Assembly (NCBI GenBank): GCA_016721115.1
Contig: JADKIW010000001.1
Coordinates: 201,501 to 265,500 of the forward strand
DNA from: Candidatus Defluviilinea proxima
GTDB taxonomy: Bacteria; Chloroflexota; Anaerolineae; Anaerolineales; Villigracilaceae
Direction of reading: 5' to 3'
Length of the DNA stretch: 64,000 bases
In this document: one piece after another, positions 25,712 to 34,407 of the stretch
How the letters are laid out: each line of letters starts with the position of its first letter
Numbering within the stretch: the stretch's first letter is position 1
The notes under the pieces: generated by a model
The model's input: the letters and a program-made list of their open reading frames with translations, nothing else
What the model was told of the DNA's origin: nothing
Databases searched by the model: none
Made by a program: the position numbers and the translations under genes

Positions 25712-27003
25712 CACAAAGTATTTCTCCAGAAACTGGGCGCGCCGCATTGAGCGCGCTTTTCAAAGAAGGTTCACCGCTTGGACCATTGAAAGTGATGGCA
25801 AAGCATGTGGGTTACTTTTTTCAAATCCCCTTGCCGATGTTCAAGCCATATGTGGTCTTTGGTCCTGAAGCGAACCGCAAAGTGTTAGTCACCGAACGCA
25901 ATAAGGTTTTGTGGCGGAACACCGATCCCGTCACGGACCTGTTACGTCAAGGCGTATTGATCGTCGATGGCGAAGAACATGACCGTTATCGCAAACTCAT
26001 GGAGCCACCACTTCATCCGTCACAGTTACCCAATTACACTGAGATTATGATTTCTCAAACTGAGCGCGTTGCATCGCAATGGAAAGATGGCGAGACAGTG
26101 GACATGCTCATCGAGAGCCGCAAAATCGCCCTGCTCATCATCATGGAAACGCTGTTCAACAAAGATGTATGGGATGACCTGCCACGTATCTGGACACCCA
26201 TCCTCAAAGCCATCGAATACATCTCACCTGGGATGTGGATCATCTGGCGCAAGATGCCGAGGCTGGGGTTTGGTAAACACTTGAAGGTGTTGGATGAATA
26301 TCTATATGGAATTATCGAAGACCGTAGACGATTGACCATAGACCGTGAAGCAGTCGGTCCGTCGTCCACCGTCCACCGTCCAAACGACCTTCTTCAACAC
26401 TTGATAGATGCTGGGCTTACCGACGATGTGATCCGCGACCAAATGTTGACAATGCTCATCGCGGGACACGATACATCCACTGCCCTGCTGGCATGGACGT
26501 TCGCCTTGCTTGGCCAGCACCCTGATGTTCATCAACGTGTAATTCATGAAGTGAGCACGATGGACAAGTCTCCATTGCTCGACCAAGTCATCAAAGAAAG
26601 TTTGCGTTTGTATCCTCCTATCCATATCGGCAATCGCCGCATCGCAGAAGAGATGGAGTTTACAGAAGGGAATGTCCCTAAAGATGAGAGGATGTTCTAT
26701 TCAATCTACCTCACCCACCGTGACCAGTCCATTTGGGAGAACGCTGAATCCTTCTGCCCTGAACGTTTCGCCCACGGACGAAAGACGCCGCCGTTTTCAT
26801 ATGTGCCATTCGGTGGAGGGCCACGGGCATGTATCGGTGCGGCGTTCGGTCAAGCCGAGGCGCGCATTGTCATGTCAGAGTTACTTCGCAATTACAAATT
26901 TGAATTTACGAATCACAAGATCCACACCCACATGGGCGCCACATTGGAACCGCGACCGGGGGTGATGATGAAGGTAGCAAAAAGATTTTCGGTGGTTGAG
27001 TAG
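25708..27003 (+). CDS. Cytochrome P450, probable carotenoid hydroxylase
   Basis: A 431-residue soluble P450. The I-helix oxygen-binding motif is AGHDTST, the K-helix ExxR is KESLRLYPP, and the heme Cys loop is FGGGPRACIG, all intact. The family resembles P450s of carotenoid clusters (for example CYP175A1 of Thermus, a beta-carotene 3-hydroxylase), and the location between photolyase and lycopene cyclase supports ring hydroxylation. It overlaps photolyase by 4 bp. Two oddities: residues ~205-228 (EDRRRLTIDREAVGPS and on) are encoded by a repeat-like GACCGTAGAC/GTCCACCGTC segment inserted in frame between helices, and the last residues (SVVE) and stop codon come from the terminal inverted repeat of a 131-bp palindromic element. 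Redox partners are not in the window. Confidence 0.92.
   Translation: MTQSISPETGRAALSALFKEGSPLGPLKVMAKHVGYFFQIPLPMFKPYVVFGPEANRKVLVTERNKVLWRNTDPVTDLLRQGVLIVDGEEHDRYRKLMEPPLHPSQLPNYTEIMISQTERVASQWKDGETVDMLIESRKIALLIIMETLFNKDVWDDLPRIWTPILKAIEYISPGMWIIWRKMPRLGFGKHLKVLDEYLYGIIEDRRRLTIDREAVGPSSTVHRPNDLLQHLIDAGLTDDVIRDQMLTMLIAGHDTSTALLAWTFALLGQHPDVHQRVIHEVSTMDKSPLLDQVIKESLRLYPPIHIGNRRIAEEMEFTEGNVPKDERMFYSIYLTHRDQSIWENAESFCPERFAHGRKTPPFSYVPFGGGPRACIGAAFGQAEARIVMSELLRNYKFEFTNHKIHTHMGATLEPRPGVMMKVAKRFSVVE
26320..26391. repeat. GACCGT/GTCCACC repeat segment inside the P450 coding region
   Basis: The stretch GACCGTAGACGATTGACC, then ATAGACCGT, then CGTCGTCCACCGTCCACCGTCC has short tandem and inverted GACCGT/CCGTCC units unlike the rest of the gene, and keeps the reading frame. 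It encodes a polar loop before the IDAGLTDDVIRD helix. Interpreted as an in-frame insertion of a dispersed repeat. Confidence 0.5.
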
Positions 27004-27118
27004 GCGGCGTGATTGTTCGCTGCCGTATCGAAACCACCAAGTAATCAAAGAGATTTTAGTTAGTGGTGGTTTCGATACGCCCTTCGCAACGAACGCTCAG
27101 CACTACTCAACCACCGAA
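26988..27118. mobile_element. 131-bp MITE-like palindromic element between P450 and lycopene cyclase
   Basis: The ends TTCGGTGGTTGAGTAG (26988-27003) and CTACTCAACCACCGAA (27103-27118) are a perfect 16-bp inverted repeat. An inner pair, CGTATCGAAACCACCA (27024-27039) and TGGTGGTTTCGATACG (27064-27079), is also perfect over 16 bp. It encodes nothing. The left end supplies the last codons and the TAG stop of the P450 gene. No transposase or clear target duplication is visible. Confidence 0.75.
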
Positions 27119-27131
27119 TTAGAAAGATACT

Positions 27132-27950
27132 ATGACATATTTCGGATTTCTACTTCGTTTTGTATTCATCCCCATTCTGATCTTCCTTGCCATCACCCTA
27201 TGGGACAACAGGAACGGCAAACAGAGTCACGGCTTCCGTAATGGACGTGCCGTGTGGACTGCGATTGGTATTCACGTTTTACTTGCAGTGACGTACACTA
27301 CTCCGTGGGATAACTATCTCGTAGCAACGGGCGTCTGGTATTACAACCCCGATCTCGTAACAGGCATCGTACTTGGATATGTCCCCATTGAAGAATACAC
27401 GTTCTTCGTCGTCGAAACAATCCTTGCTGGGCTATGGTGGTGGTTCTTATCGAGAAGGCTATCTCCCCCATCAGCACAATTTGCGCCAAACAAAAAACTT
27501 ATACAAGTATCCAGCGGCATACTGATCGTCGTTTGGATGATCTTCACTTATCTCTTTTTCTTCGACGATGAAAAATGGACGTATCTGTCCATCATCCTAT
27601 TCTGGGCCTTACCCGCGATTCTTCCCCAACTTCTGTTTGGTGCTGATATTCTCTGGCATTATCGTAAGTTGGTATTTTGGGCGATCATGGTCCCAGGGAC
27701 GTATCTCTCACTGATGGATATCGTTGCATTGAGAGATACGACCTGGTCCATTTCAAAGTCACAGACGACAGGAATTTTGTTCTTTGGCATCCTTCCCATC
27801 GAAGAAGTTTTATTTTTCTTCATCACGAATGTTCTTATCACATTCGGTATGACCCTCCTGCTGGCAAACGTCAGCGAGGGAAGGGTTGCAGAGATCAAGG
27901 AACAATTTCGGGCATGGAAAGAGGCGGGGCTTCGTCTACAGAAGAGTTGA
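27132..27950 (+). CDS. crtYcd: Lycopene cyclase, fused CrtYc-CrtYd type
   Basis: A 272-residue integral membrane protein with about seven to eight helices in two repeats. Each repeat has the Pro-x-Glu-Glu signature of the actinobacterial/archaeal/fungal cyclase family: VPIEEYTFFVVET in the first half and LPIEEVLFFFITNVLIT in the second, so both CrtYc and CrtYd domains are present in one chain. It cyclises lycopene ends to beta-ionone rings (beta- or gamma-carotene), supplying the P450 with substrate. The ribosome binding site is weak. It follows the P450 gene after the 131-bp palindromic element, so it may be partly uncoupled from the operon. Its last 56 bp overlap the convergent MATE gene. 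Confidence 0.9.
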   Translation: MTYFGFLLRFVFIPILIFLAITLWDNRNGKQSHGFRNGRAVWTAIGIHVLLAVTYTTPWDNYLVATGVWYYNPDLVTGIVLGYVPIEEYTFFVVETILAGLWWWFLSRRLSPPSAQFAPNKKLIQVSSGILIVVWMIFTYLFFFDDEKWTYLSIILFWALPAILPQLLFGADILWHYRKLVFWAIMVPGTYLSLMDIVALRDTTWSISKSQTTGILFFGILPIEEVLFFFITNVLITFGMTLLLANVSEGRVAEIKEQFRAWKEAGLRLQKS

Positions 27951-29298
27951 CGAGGTCATGGATCCATTTGCGGGATCGGAATCGCCAGATGCTGACGACC
28001 GCCTTCGCAACTTCTTCCAAACCCACCATGAGATATACATAATAAACAGGCAATTTCAAAACGAACGCGCCGATATACGCGGCAGGGACGCCGATGAGCC
28101 AGATGGAACAGATCTCCATGACGAGGGCAAAGATCGTATCTCCACCCGCACGCAAGGCACCGATAAAAGTAGTGAAGTTGATCATGCGGATCCATAAGAC
28201 ACCTGCCATCACCAACATCAACATGCGGACGTTATAGATACCCTCGGGGGAAAGGTTATACCAACCGGCCACGATATCACGCACGAGAATTACGATCGCT
28301 CCGATCACCAAGGCAAAGACGACACTTAACCTTACGATATGTTTGACGGTCTCGTAGGCTTCGTCTTTTTTACCCGCTCCGATACGGTTACCCACCATAA
28401 CGGCACAGGCGTTTCCCAACCCTATGAAAACAACAAAGCCAAGCTCTTCAATGGTCGCATTGACATTGATGGCCGCGATCGCCTCCGTGCCAATGCGTGC
28501 ATAGATGGCATTATAGGTGGCAATGCCCACAGACCAGAAAAGTTCGTTGGCAACAGCAGGCAAGGCGGTTTGGAGAACTCGGCGGAAGAAGGGGAATTCA
28601 AATTTGAAGAAGGTCAACGGGTTGGCGGCGAGAGGGGTCTTTTGAGTGTAGATCAAGACGAGGAGCAGGATCAGTTCTAATACGCGGCCTGATGCGGTAG
28701 CAATCGCCGCACCGCTAACCCCGAGGGCAGGGAATCCCCAATACCCAAAAATGAGCAGGATTCCCAATATCGTTTTAAAAATGAGCGCAACAATGGTCGC
28801 AACAACCGTCAGGGCAACGAGTTGAATACTTCTTAATGTGGAAACATATGACGTAGTAATGGCAACCGCAATGTAGGAGAAACCCACGATGAAAAGATAT
28901 TGCGAGCCAATATCGATCACGTTCGCGTCATTGGTGAAGAGACTGAGAACCGGGCGCGTAAAGACAGTGGCGGCGATCGTAAAAATAAGGGCAATGACCG
29001 ATGCACTGAGAATGCTCATGCCCAGCACTTTGCGGATGGGGTCCATTTCGCGCCTGCCCCAGAACTGCGCGGCAAAAATAGACATGCCACTGGTCAGTCC
29101 GAAGAGCAGGAGGATGAAGACAAAGAACACCTGGTTGGAGAGGCCGATACCCGCAATGGAGGCTTCGCCCAACTGGCCAACCATGAGCACATCGATCAGG
29201 TTAAGAGATGCATTGATGAGTTGTTGCAGGGAAATTGGAATGGCAATTTTGAGCATTTCACGCAGAAATGCACGGTCTTTGAAAAAGGAGAGGGACAT
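27895..29298 (-). CDS. MATE family multidrug/cation efflux transporter
   Basis: A 467-residue, 12-helix transporter of the multidrug and toxic compound extrusion family. Typical segments are AIPISLQQLINASLNLIDVLMVGQLGE at the start (helix 1) and the internal repeat ALPAVANELFWSVGIATYNAIYARIG at the start of the second half. Substrate and coupling ion (Na+ or H+) are unknown. The 3' end overlaps the convergent lycopene cyclase by 56 bp. The ATG at 29298 has only a weak ribosome binding site. Confidence 0.9.
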   Translation of the reverse strand: MSLSFFKDRAFLREMLKIAIPISLQQLINASLNLIDVLMVGQLGEASIAGIGLSNQVFFVFILLLFGLTSGMSIFAAQFWGRREMDPIRKVLGMSILSASVIALIFTIAATVFTRPVLSLFTNDANVIDIGSQYLFIVGFSYIAVAITTSYVSTLRSIQLVALTVVATIVALIFKTILGILLIFGYWGFPALGVSGAAIATASGRVLELILLLVLIYTQKTPLAANPLTFFKFEFPFFRRVLQTALPAVANELFWSVGIATYNAIYARIGTEAIAAINVNATIEELGFVVFIGLGNACAVMVGNRIGAGKKDEAYETVKHIVRLSVVFALVIGAIVILVRDIVAGWYNLSPEGIYNVRMLMLVMAGVLWIRMINFTTFIGALRAGGDTIFALVMEICSIWLIGVPAAYIGAFVLKLPVYYVYLMVGLEEVAKAVVSIWRFRSRKWIHDLVNSSVDEAPPLSMPEIVP

Positions 29299-29378
29299 AT
29301 GAGATACAGGATGTAGAATGCAGGAGGCAGAGTTGGAATGCAGATTATGTTCTGCATTTTCGATTCTGACTTCTACAT

Positions 29379-30311
29379 TTATTTATCTTCGGGTGCTTCC
29401 CGGACAATATACAGTGGGCGGCCTTTGGCTTCGTCATACAGACGGCCAATATATTCGCCCAGGATCCCAAGGGAGATGAGTTGTACACCTCCAAGGAAGA
29501 GGACTGCGATCAATGTGGTGGTTTGCCCCTCGAAGAAGTGTGTTCCAGCTAAACGCAGAAGTGCAACAACAGGAATGGCAATGATGGCAACACTTGCAGA
29601 GGCAAAACCGAAATAGGTCGCTACTTGTAATGGGAAGTAGGAGAAACTTGTGACAGCATTGATCGCAAGGCGGAACATCTTGCGGAAGGGATACTTGGTC
29701 TCGCCAGCCTTGCGCGCTGCACGTTTGTATTCCACACCGATCTGTTTGAATCCCACCCACGCAGACATACCTCGCAAGAAGCGATGCTTCTCACGCATAC
29801 GGTTCATCACGTTAACCACGTTGCGATCCATCAGGCGGAAGTCGCCCGTATCGAGTGGGATCTTCACATCAGTGATGCGATAGATGATGCGATAGAACAT
29901 TGACGCGGTCCACAATTTAAACCACGATTCTCCCTCACGTTCGGCGCGGACAGCATATACGACTTCGTAGCCTTCTTTCCATTTCTTCGACATCTCAAGG
30001 ATGAGTTCAGGCGGGTCTTGCAGGTCTGCATCGATGATCACGATGGCATCCCCTCGAGAGTAATCAAGGCCAGCGGTGACTGCTACTTGATGTCCGAAGT
30101 TACGAGCAAAGATGACGGGGCGAACACGCTTGTCTTTTTTAGCAAGTTCACGGATCATATCTGTGGAACCATCTGTGGAGCCATCGTCCACGAGGACGAG
30201 TTCCCAGGGCTCGTTGGTGGAGTCCATTACTTCGCTGACACGGCGATGAAGTTCAGCGATGTTATCTTTTTCATTGAAAATAGGGGCAATGATCGAATAA
30301 GTAGGGTTCAT
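29379..30311 (-). CDS. Family 2 glycosyltransferase, polyprenyl-phosphate sugar transferase type (GtrB/DPM1-like)
   Basis: A 310-residue enzyme with a GT-A domain (IIAPIFNEKDN, LVLVDDGSTDGS, the DADLQDPPE motif for metal/nucleotide binding) followed by two C-terminal membrane helices (about residues 235-255 and 268-290). Proteins of this shape load glucose, mannose or a similar sugar onto undecaprenyl phosphate at the cytoplasmic face. No GtrA-like flippase is adjacent. It precedes the MATE gene by 80 bp, and lies 39 bp downstream of the AI-2E family gene. Confidence 0.9.
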   Translation of the reverse strand: MNPTYSIIAPIFNEKDNIAELHRRVSEVMDSTNEPWELVLVDDGSTDGSTDMIRELAKKDKRVRPVIFARNFGHQVAVTAGLDYSRGDAIVIIDADLQDPPELILEMSKKWKEGYEVVYAVRAEREGESWFKLWTASMFYRIIYRITDVKIPLDTGDFRLMDRNVVNVMNRMREKHRFLRGMSAWVGFKQIGVEYKRAARKAGETKYPFRKMFRLAINAVTSFSYFPLQVATYFGFASASVAIIAIPVVALLRLAGTHFFEGQTTTLIAVLFLGGVQLISLGILGEYIGRLYDEAKGRPLYIVREAPEDK

Positions 30312-30350
30312 TTGATTTTCTCTTGATCAGGATTCTGTTCGAGAATGAGT

Positions 30351-31544
30351 TCAGGCTTGTGATGCTGAATCAGGTTCCGTCGAGTCGGAAGCGGGCTTTA
30401 CTTCCTGAGTTTTATTTTTCTTTTTGGGTGGATTGACCTTTTCAGGCGGTGCGACAAACTGCTGGCTTTCATTATCTTCAAAAGCTGGAAGGCCCAAAAT
30501 CTTTCGGCGCAAATATCTGATAATGATGGAGAGGGTTGCAAATACAGGCACGATCAGCAATGCACCGAGAATACCTTCGAGAATGGTCGCCACGATGATG
30601 ACGATGAAGACCAGTCCTTCGTTCATGTGGACGCTTCGCCCCATGATGATCGGGCGAAGGAAAAAGTTCTTGGCGTTGATCAGCACAATGTAAACAGCAA
30701 TCACAATACCCGCCACCCAAAAATTGGAGAGGGGTATCCATGTGGAACCTTCAAGCAAAGCCACAGCGGCGGCAAGCACAGCCGCGATCAAGGGTCCCAC
30801 ATCTGGCACGAGTGTGAACAACCCTGCGATCATACCCAATACAAGTGCACCGGGGATGCCCATGATCCACCACACGATCGTGAACACAACACCAACGACC
30901 AACATCAATACGATCTGTCCGCGCAGGTAGGCCATCCAGATGTTGCGAATACGTGTGTATAGCTCGTTGATCTCCGGTCGATACGGCGGCTGAACAAAGG
31001 AATACAGGCTTTCGCGCATATCAGGCCAGTAGGACAGTAACAGGTATATGCTCACGAGGATCACGAGAAGCCACAACACCCCCACCGATGTGGTCTCCAA
31101 GAACGAGAACATCTCCTCAGGCAATGGCGCCAACAAATTACTTTGCACACCCGCCAGGCTTTGTGCCCAGCCTTCCAGGTGAAACACGATGTTCCCGATG
31201 TATACAGGTTGCGCAAGCATCGTGCTGATCTGTGTCGAAAGGTCGAGCACATCTTGCACAACGATCTTCACTTCATCATAAAAAATAGGGGTCAACGCGG
31301 CGGGAATGCCAACGAGAAGAATGACCGATGAGAAGAACACCAGATTCACAATCGTTGTGCGTTGCATCTTCGTACGTGTTCTAAGATATTCAACAGCGGG
31401 GCTCAACAGATACGCCACAAACCCGGCGATCACAAAATTCTTTATAGCTTCATGCGCATAAAACAAGAAAGCGACAAATGCGGCAAACAATAAAATGCCA
31501 GCCACATATCGAAATGTAAGAGACCATTGAGTATTTTCTTTCAT
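30351..31544 (-). CDS. AI-2E transporter family (PerM/TqsA-like) membrane protein
   Basis: A 397-residue membrane protein with seven to eight helices and the family's central segments GIPGALVLGMIAGLFTLVPDVGPL and the C-terminal ILEGILGALLIVPVFA. Members export signals such as AI-2 or act as Na+/H+ or osmotic transporters; the name should not be taken as function. A charged Lys/Glu-rich cytosolic tail of about 45 residues follows the last helix. Its ATG overlaps the stop of threonine synthase (ATGA), so the two are coupled. Confidence 0.88.
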   Translation of the reverse strand: MKENTQWSLTFRYVAGILLFAAFVAFLFYAHEAIKNFVIAGFVAYLLSPAVEYLRTRTKMQRTTIVNLVFFSSVILLVGIPAALTPIFYDEVKIVVQDVLDLSTQISTMLAQPVYIGNIVFHLEGWAQSLAGVQSNLLAPLPEEMFSFLETTSVGVLWLLVILVSIYLLLSYWPDMRESLYSFVQPPYRPEINELYTRIRNIWMAYLRGQIVLMLVVGVVFTIVWWIMGIPGALVLGMIAGLFTLVPDVGPLIAAVLAAAVALLEGSTWIPLSNFWVAGIVIAVYIVLINAKNFFLRPIIMGRSVHMNEGLVFIVIIVATILEGILGALLIVPVFATLSIIIRYLRRKILGLPAFEDNESQQFVAPPEKVNPPKKKNKTQEVKPASDSTEPDSASQA

Positions 31545-32809
31545 AAGACCTTTTTAACTGCATTCAAAGTTGGTTCAATAATAGGAGCTTCTTTGACAGC
31601 CTGCATGGCCGCACGGACATCTTTGAGACCGCTACCGGTATTCAACACCAGGATGGGATCTTCGGCTCTTACGACGCCGGAACCTGCTCCTTTGACCAGC
31701 CCGGCATAAGCCGCCGCCCCAGCCGGTTCGGGGAAGACTCCAACCTTACCCAGCTCGGCAATGGCTTGCAAAATTTCATCGTCAGTTACTGTGATATACG
31801 TACCATTGGTTTCTTTCGCTGCACGGACCGCTCTCACTCCATCACGAGGCAAGTCGACGGAGATCGAATCGGCAATCGTCTTTGCAGAGACGGGCGTGAT
31901 GGTCTCTGTGTTCCCGTGGAAGGCATTGGCTACAGCGGCAGAACCTTCAGCCTGCACACCGATGATGCGCGGAAAACGGGGAAGCCAACCGAGTTGGACG
32001 AGGTCTTTGAATCCTTTATGGATACCGTAGATGATATTCCCATCCCCCACTGAGACAAAGACCGTCAAAGGTGAGTGGTCTACATCTGCGCCAACCTTTT
32101 CATGCCATTGACGATGGGTCTCTTCCCACCATTCCCAGATCTCAAAGGCGGCGGTCTTCTTACCTTCCGCTGTGAATGGATTGTAGCCCGTGTTGCGACA
32201 GTACCATCCAAACTCATTTGCACATTTGATTGTCAGATCAAAGGCGTCATCATAAGTTCCGTCAACGAGAATGACTTTCGCGCCGAAGATCAACAACTGC
32301 GCCACTTTGGCTTGTGGAGCAGACTTCGGGGCAAAGATGACGGCCTTTTGCCCCACGGCCGCAGACATGCCTGCGAGGGCCGCGCCCGCGTTGCCAGTGG
32401 AAGCGGTGACTACGACCTCAGCCTTGATCTCTTTTGCGCGTGCTACAACGATGGCCGAAGCGCGGTCCTTGAACGAGGCGGTGGGATTCCGCGATTCGTC
32501 TTTTAGCCACAGGTTTTCTAAACCAAGTTTTTTGGAAAGAGAAGTTAATTTGAATACCGGGGTCCCGCCCACAACATGGAGAGGAGTCGAGTCGCCTTCG
32601 GGCATGGTAACAGGCAATAGCGGACGATACCGCCAAAGCGACGGATCGGTCCGGGAGAGGATGTCCTCTGGCTGGTATTTGGCTTTGATGGCCTCGTAAT
32701 CGAGGACAATATCCAAATTGCCACCATCCTTCAGACAAGTGTAAGTCACCTCACCAGGAGCGTATTCTGTTTGGCACAAAGAGCAACGATAACCGACGAA
32801 TTTTCCCAT
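31541..32809 (-). CDS. thrC: Threonine synthase
   Basis: A 422-residue PLP enzyme that converts O-phosphohomoserine to threonine. An N-terminal zinc-ribbon-like piece (Cys9-x2-Cys12 and Cys25) precedes the catalytic domain, as in the plant/archaeal-type enzymes. The PLP lysine is Lys114 in NPTASFKDRAS, and TASTGNAGAALAG is the phosphate-binding loop. The sequence retains the long GVFPEPAGAAAYAG segment near the C-terminus. It heads a small operon with the AI-2E family gene; the terminator of the YjdF-like gene lies just upstream. Confidence 0.92.
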   Translation of the reverse strand: MGKFVGYRCSLCQTEYAPGEVTYTCLKDGGNLDIVLDYEAIKAKYQPEDILSRTDPSLWRYRPLLPVTMPEGDSTPLHVVGGTPVFKLTSLSKKLGLENLWLKDESRNPTASFKDRASAIVVARAKEIKAEVVVTASTGNAGAALAGMSAAVGQKAVIFAPKSAPQAKVAQLLIFGAKVILVDGTYDDAFDLTIKCANEFGWYCRNTGYNPFTAEGKKTAAFEIWEWWEETHRQWHEKVGADVDHSPLTVFVSVGDGNIIYGIHKGFKDLVQLGWLPRFPRIIGVQAEGSAAVANAFHGNTETITPVSAKTIADSISVDLPRDGVRAVRAAKETNGTYITVTDDEILQAIAELGKVGVFPEPAGAAAYAGLVKGAGSGVVRAEDPILVLNTGSGLKDVRAAMQAVKEAPIIEPTLNAVKKVL

Positions 32810-32834
32810 ACGTTGATTTTACCCGATATAAACC

Positions 32835-32873
32835 AAGAGGGCCCTCAGGCTTGAAGCCTTGAGAGTCCCTTTT
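32835..32873 (-). terminator. Terminator of the YjdF-like gene
   Basis: An imperfect ~17-bp stem (AAGAGGGCCCTCAGGCTT with AAGCCTTGAGAGTCCCTT) 4 bp after the stop codon. It shares the GGACTCTCA/TGAGAGTCC core with hairpins at 34364-34399 and 38020-38060. Confidence 0.6.
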
Positions 32874-32876
32874 CCA

Positions 32877-33287
32877 TTAATGCCCACGGCGTTTTTCTTT
32901 CTTTTTCTCCTGCTTCAATTTGAACTTCATCGCCTTCTCTTCCTCCTGCCGTTCACGGGAGATGACCTGCCGTTCTTTCTTGTTCAACTCGGTTTGTAGC
33001 TTCATCGCCTGTTGGGCTTTCGTCCCAACACCTTCTTCGTACACTTCCTTGCGGACCTCGCGCTGCATCCGTTTGAAATTCTTCTTGCTGACAATCTTCA
33101 CCTGATTCTTGAGCGGCTCCCCAAAATCAATGTGACTGTACTCGCGCTGAATGTACTCATACAACTCCGCATCCGTTGGCTCAGAGCCAAACACAACCCG
33201 CGACACGCGAAATCCTGTTTCATCATCACGCTCGAACACACCAACCCAAAACGGATCGTCAAAATAAACTATCAACTTGCCTTCCAT
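32877..33287 (-). CDS. YjdF-like protein (DUF2992)
   Basis: A 136-residue protein. The N-terminal 75 residues (KLIVYFDDPFWVGVFER, then SRVVFGSEPTDAELYEYI) match the YjdF/DUF2992 family; the rest is a highly charged Lys/Glu/Gln-rich helix, probably a coiled coil or an RNA-binding tail. In Firmicutes yjdF is preceded by a riboswitch-like RNA that binds azaaromatic compounds; the 200-bp upstream region here holds a CTGGCG/CGCCAG hairpin (33326-33346) but I cannot recognise that RNA. Function unknown. Divergent from the hydrolase gene. Confidence 0.75.
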   Translation of the reverse strand: MEGKLIVYFDDPFWVGVFERDDETGFRVSRVVFGSEPTDAELYEYIQREYSHIDFGEPLKNQVKIVSKKNFKRMQREVRKEVYEEGVGTKAQQAMKLQTELNKKERQVISRERQEEEKAMKFKLKQEKKKEKRRGH

Positions 33288-33486
33288 GGGTAAACTCCAT
33301 AATGATTAATTGAAAACACAACAAACTGGCGGATTCGTCACGCCAGTGGAAATAGATATTCAATTGTTGGAAAGAAGTTTGAGTTTAGATGCGCGGAGTA
33401 TATCACGCATAAAAGTGATAGTCATGTAAGATTTCCAATTTAGAAAAGCTCATACTATTGTTGTAAATTCACCTTAGGAGAAAAAC

Positions 33487-34359
33487 TTGACCAGCGACAT
33501 CATCCAGGCATGGTCCGCAAAAGGAACACGTCTCAATATCCCCGGCACCGCATCAACCCACATCTGGCGGCAAGGTAACGGACCTACAGTGGTATGCCTG
33601 CATGGCGTTCCCTCATCCGCGTATCTGTATCGAAAGGTTCTACCCGAATTGGCGAGCCGCGGATTAGAAGGCGTGGCGTTGGACCTTCCCGGTATGGGAT
33701 TGGCAGACCGCCCAGAAAATTTCGATTACACGTGGACAGGTCTCTCCGCATGGTTGGAAAAAGCCTTGAACGCCGCGAAGATCGACAAGTTCCATTTGGT
33801 TGTGCACGATCTTGGCGGGCCCGTTGGCTTTGACCTGATACGACGCATCCCTGAACGGATCCTTTCTCTCACAGTTTTGAACACGCTCGTTAAAGTGGAC
33901 GGATTCAAAAAGCCCTGGGTCATGCGTCCCTTTACTGTGCCTGTGTTGGGATATCTCTGGTCGCTTCAAATGAACTCCCCTATCATCTTCCCCTTCTTCC
34001 ATTGGAAGGGCATCCTCGCAGGCCCCAGTTATACAGAGATCCGCGCATACGGCGAATTGCTCATGCGGGATGATGGAGGAAAAGCATTCCGAAAGATCAT
34101 GGGCAGGTTCGAAACGACTCGCGAGTTCGAAGAACGTATCCTTCTGCCTCTGCGTGACCGCAAATTCCCTGCACAGATCATATGGGGCAAATACGATACA
34201 GAGCTAAGCCTTAAAACTCAAGGTGCCGACTTGAAGCGTGTGCTCAACCTTCAGGCCGAAATTCACGAAGTGGAAGGAAAACATTTTTTACAAGAGAACC
34301 GCTCTTCAGAGCTCGCGGACAGAATTTCTCTGTTAGTGAAAACAGGCAAAGACATATAG
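33487..34359 (+). CDS. Alpha/beta hydrolase, haloalkane-dehalogenase-like
   Basis: A 290-residue soluble hydrolase. The oxyanion HG motif is CLHGVPSS, and the nucleophile elbow is VVHDLGGPVG with Asp108, not Ser, as nucleophile. That, together with the C-terminal IIWGKYD acid segment and His266 in EGKHFLQEN, matches haloalkane dehalogenases and relatives (epoxide hydrolases, fluoroacetate dehalogenases) rather than esterases. Halide-binding Trp residues were not resolved, so the substrate is open. The start is a TTG with TTAGGAG 6 bp upstream. A perfect hairpin follows the stop. Confidence 0.82.
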   Translation: MTSDIIQAWSAKGTRLNIPGTASTHIWRQGNGPTVVCLHGVPSSAYLYRKVLPELASRGLEGVALDLPGMGLADRPENFDYTWTGLSAWLEKALNAAKIDKFHLVVHDLGGPVGFDLIRRIPERILSLTVLNTLVKVDGFKKPWVMRPFTVPVLGYLWSLQMNSPIIFPFFHWKGILAGPSYTEIRAYGELLMRDDGGKAFRKIMGRFETTREFEERILLPLRDRKFPAQIIWGKYDTELSLKTQGADLKRVLNLQAEIHEVEGKHFLQENRSSELADRISLLVKTGKDI

Positions 34360-34363
34360 TTTT

Positions 34364-34399
34364 ACAAAACGGACTCTCAAACATGAGAGTCCGTTTTGT
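34364..34399. terminator. Bidirectional terminator between convergent genes
   Basis: A perfect 16-bp stem, ACAAAACGGACTCTCA (34364-34379) and its complement (34384-34399), with a 4-nt loop. A/T tracts on both sides allow it to work on both strands. Confidence 0.8.
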
Positions 34400-34407
34400 T
34401 TATATGC

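Noticed and set aside
33288..33486. yjdF-type riboswitch upstream of the YjdF-like gene
   Set aside because: There is a CTGGCG/CGCCAG hairpin, but I could not recognise the conserved core of that RNA, and the region also serves a divergent gene.
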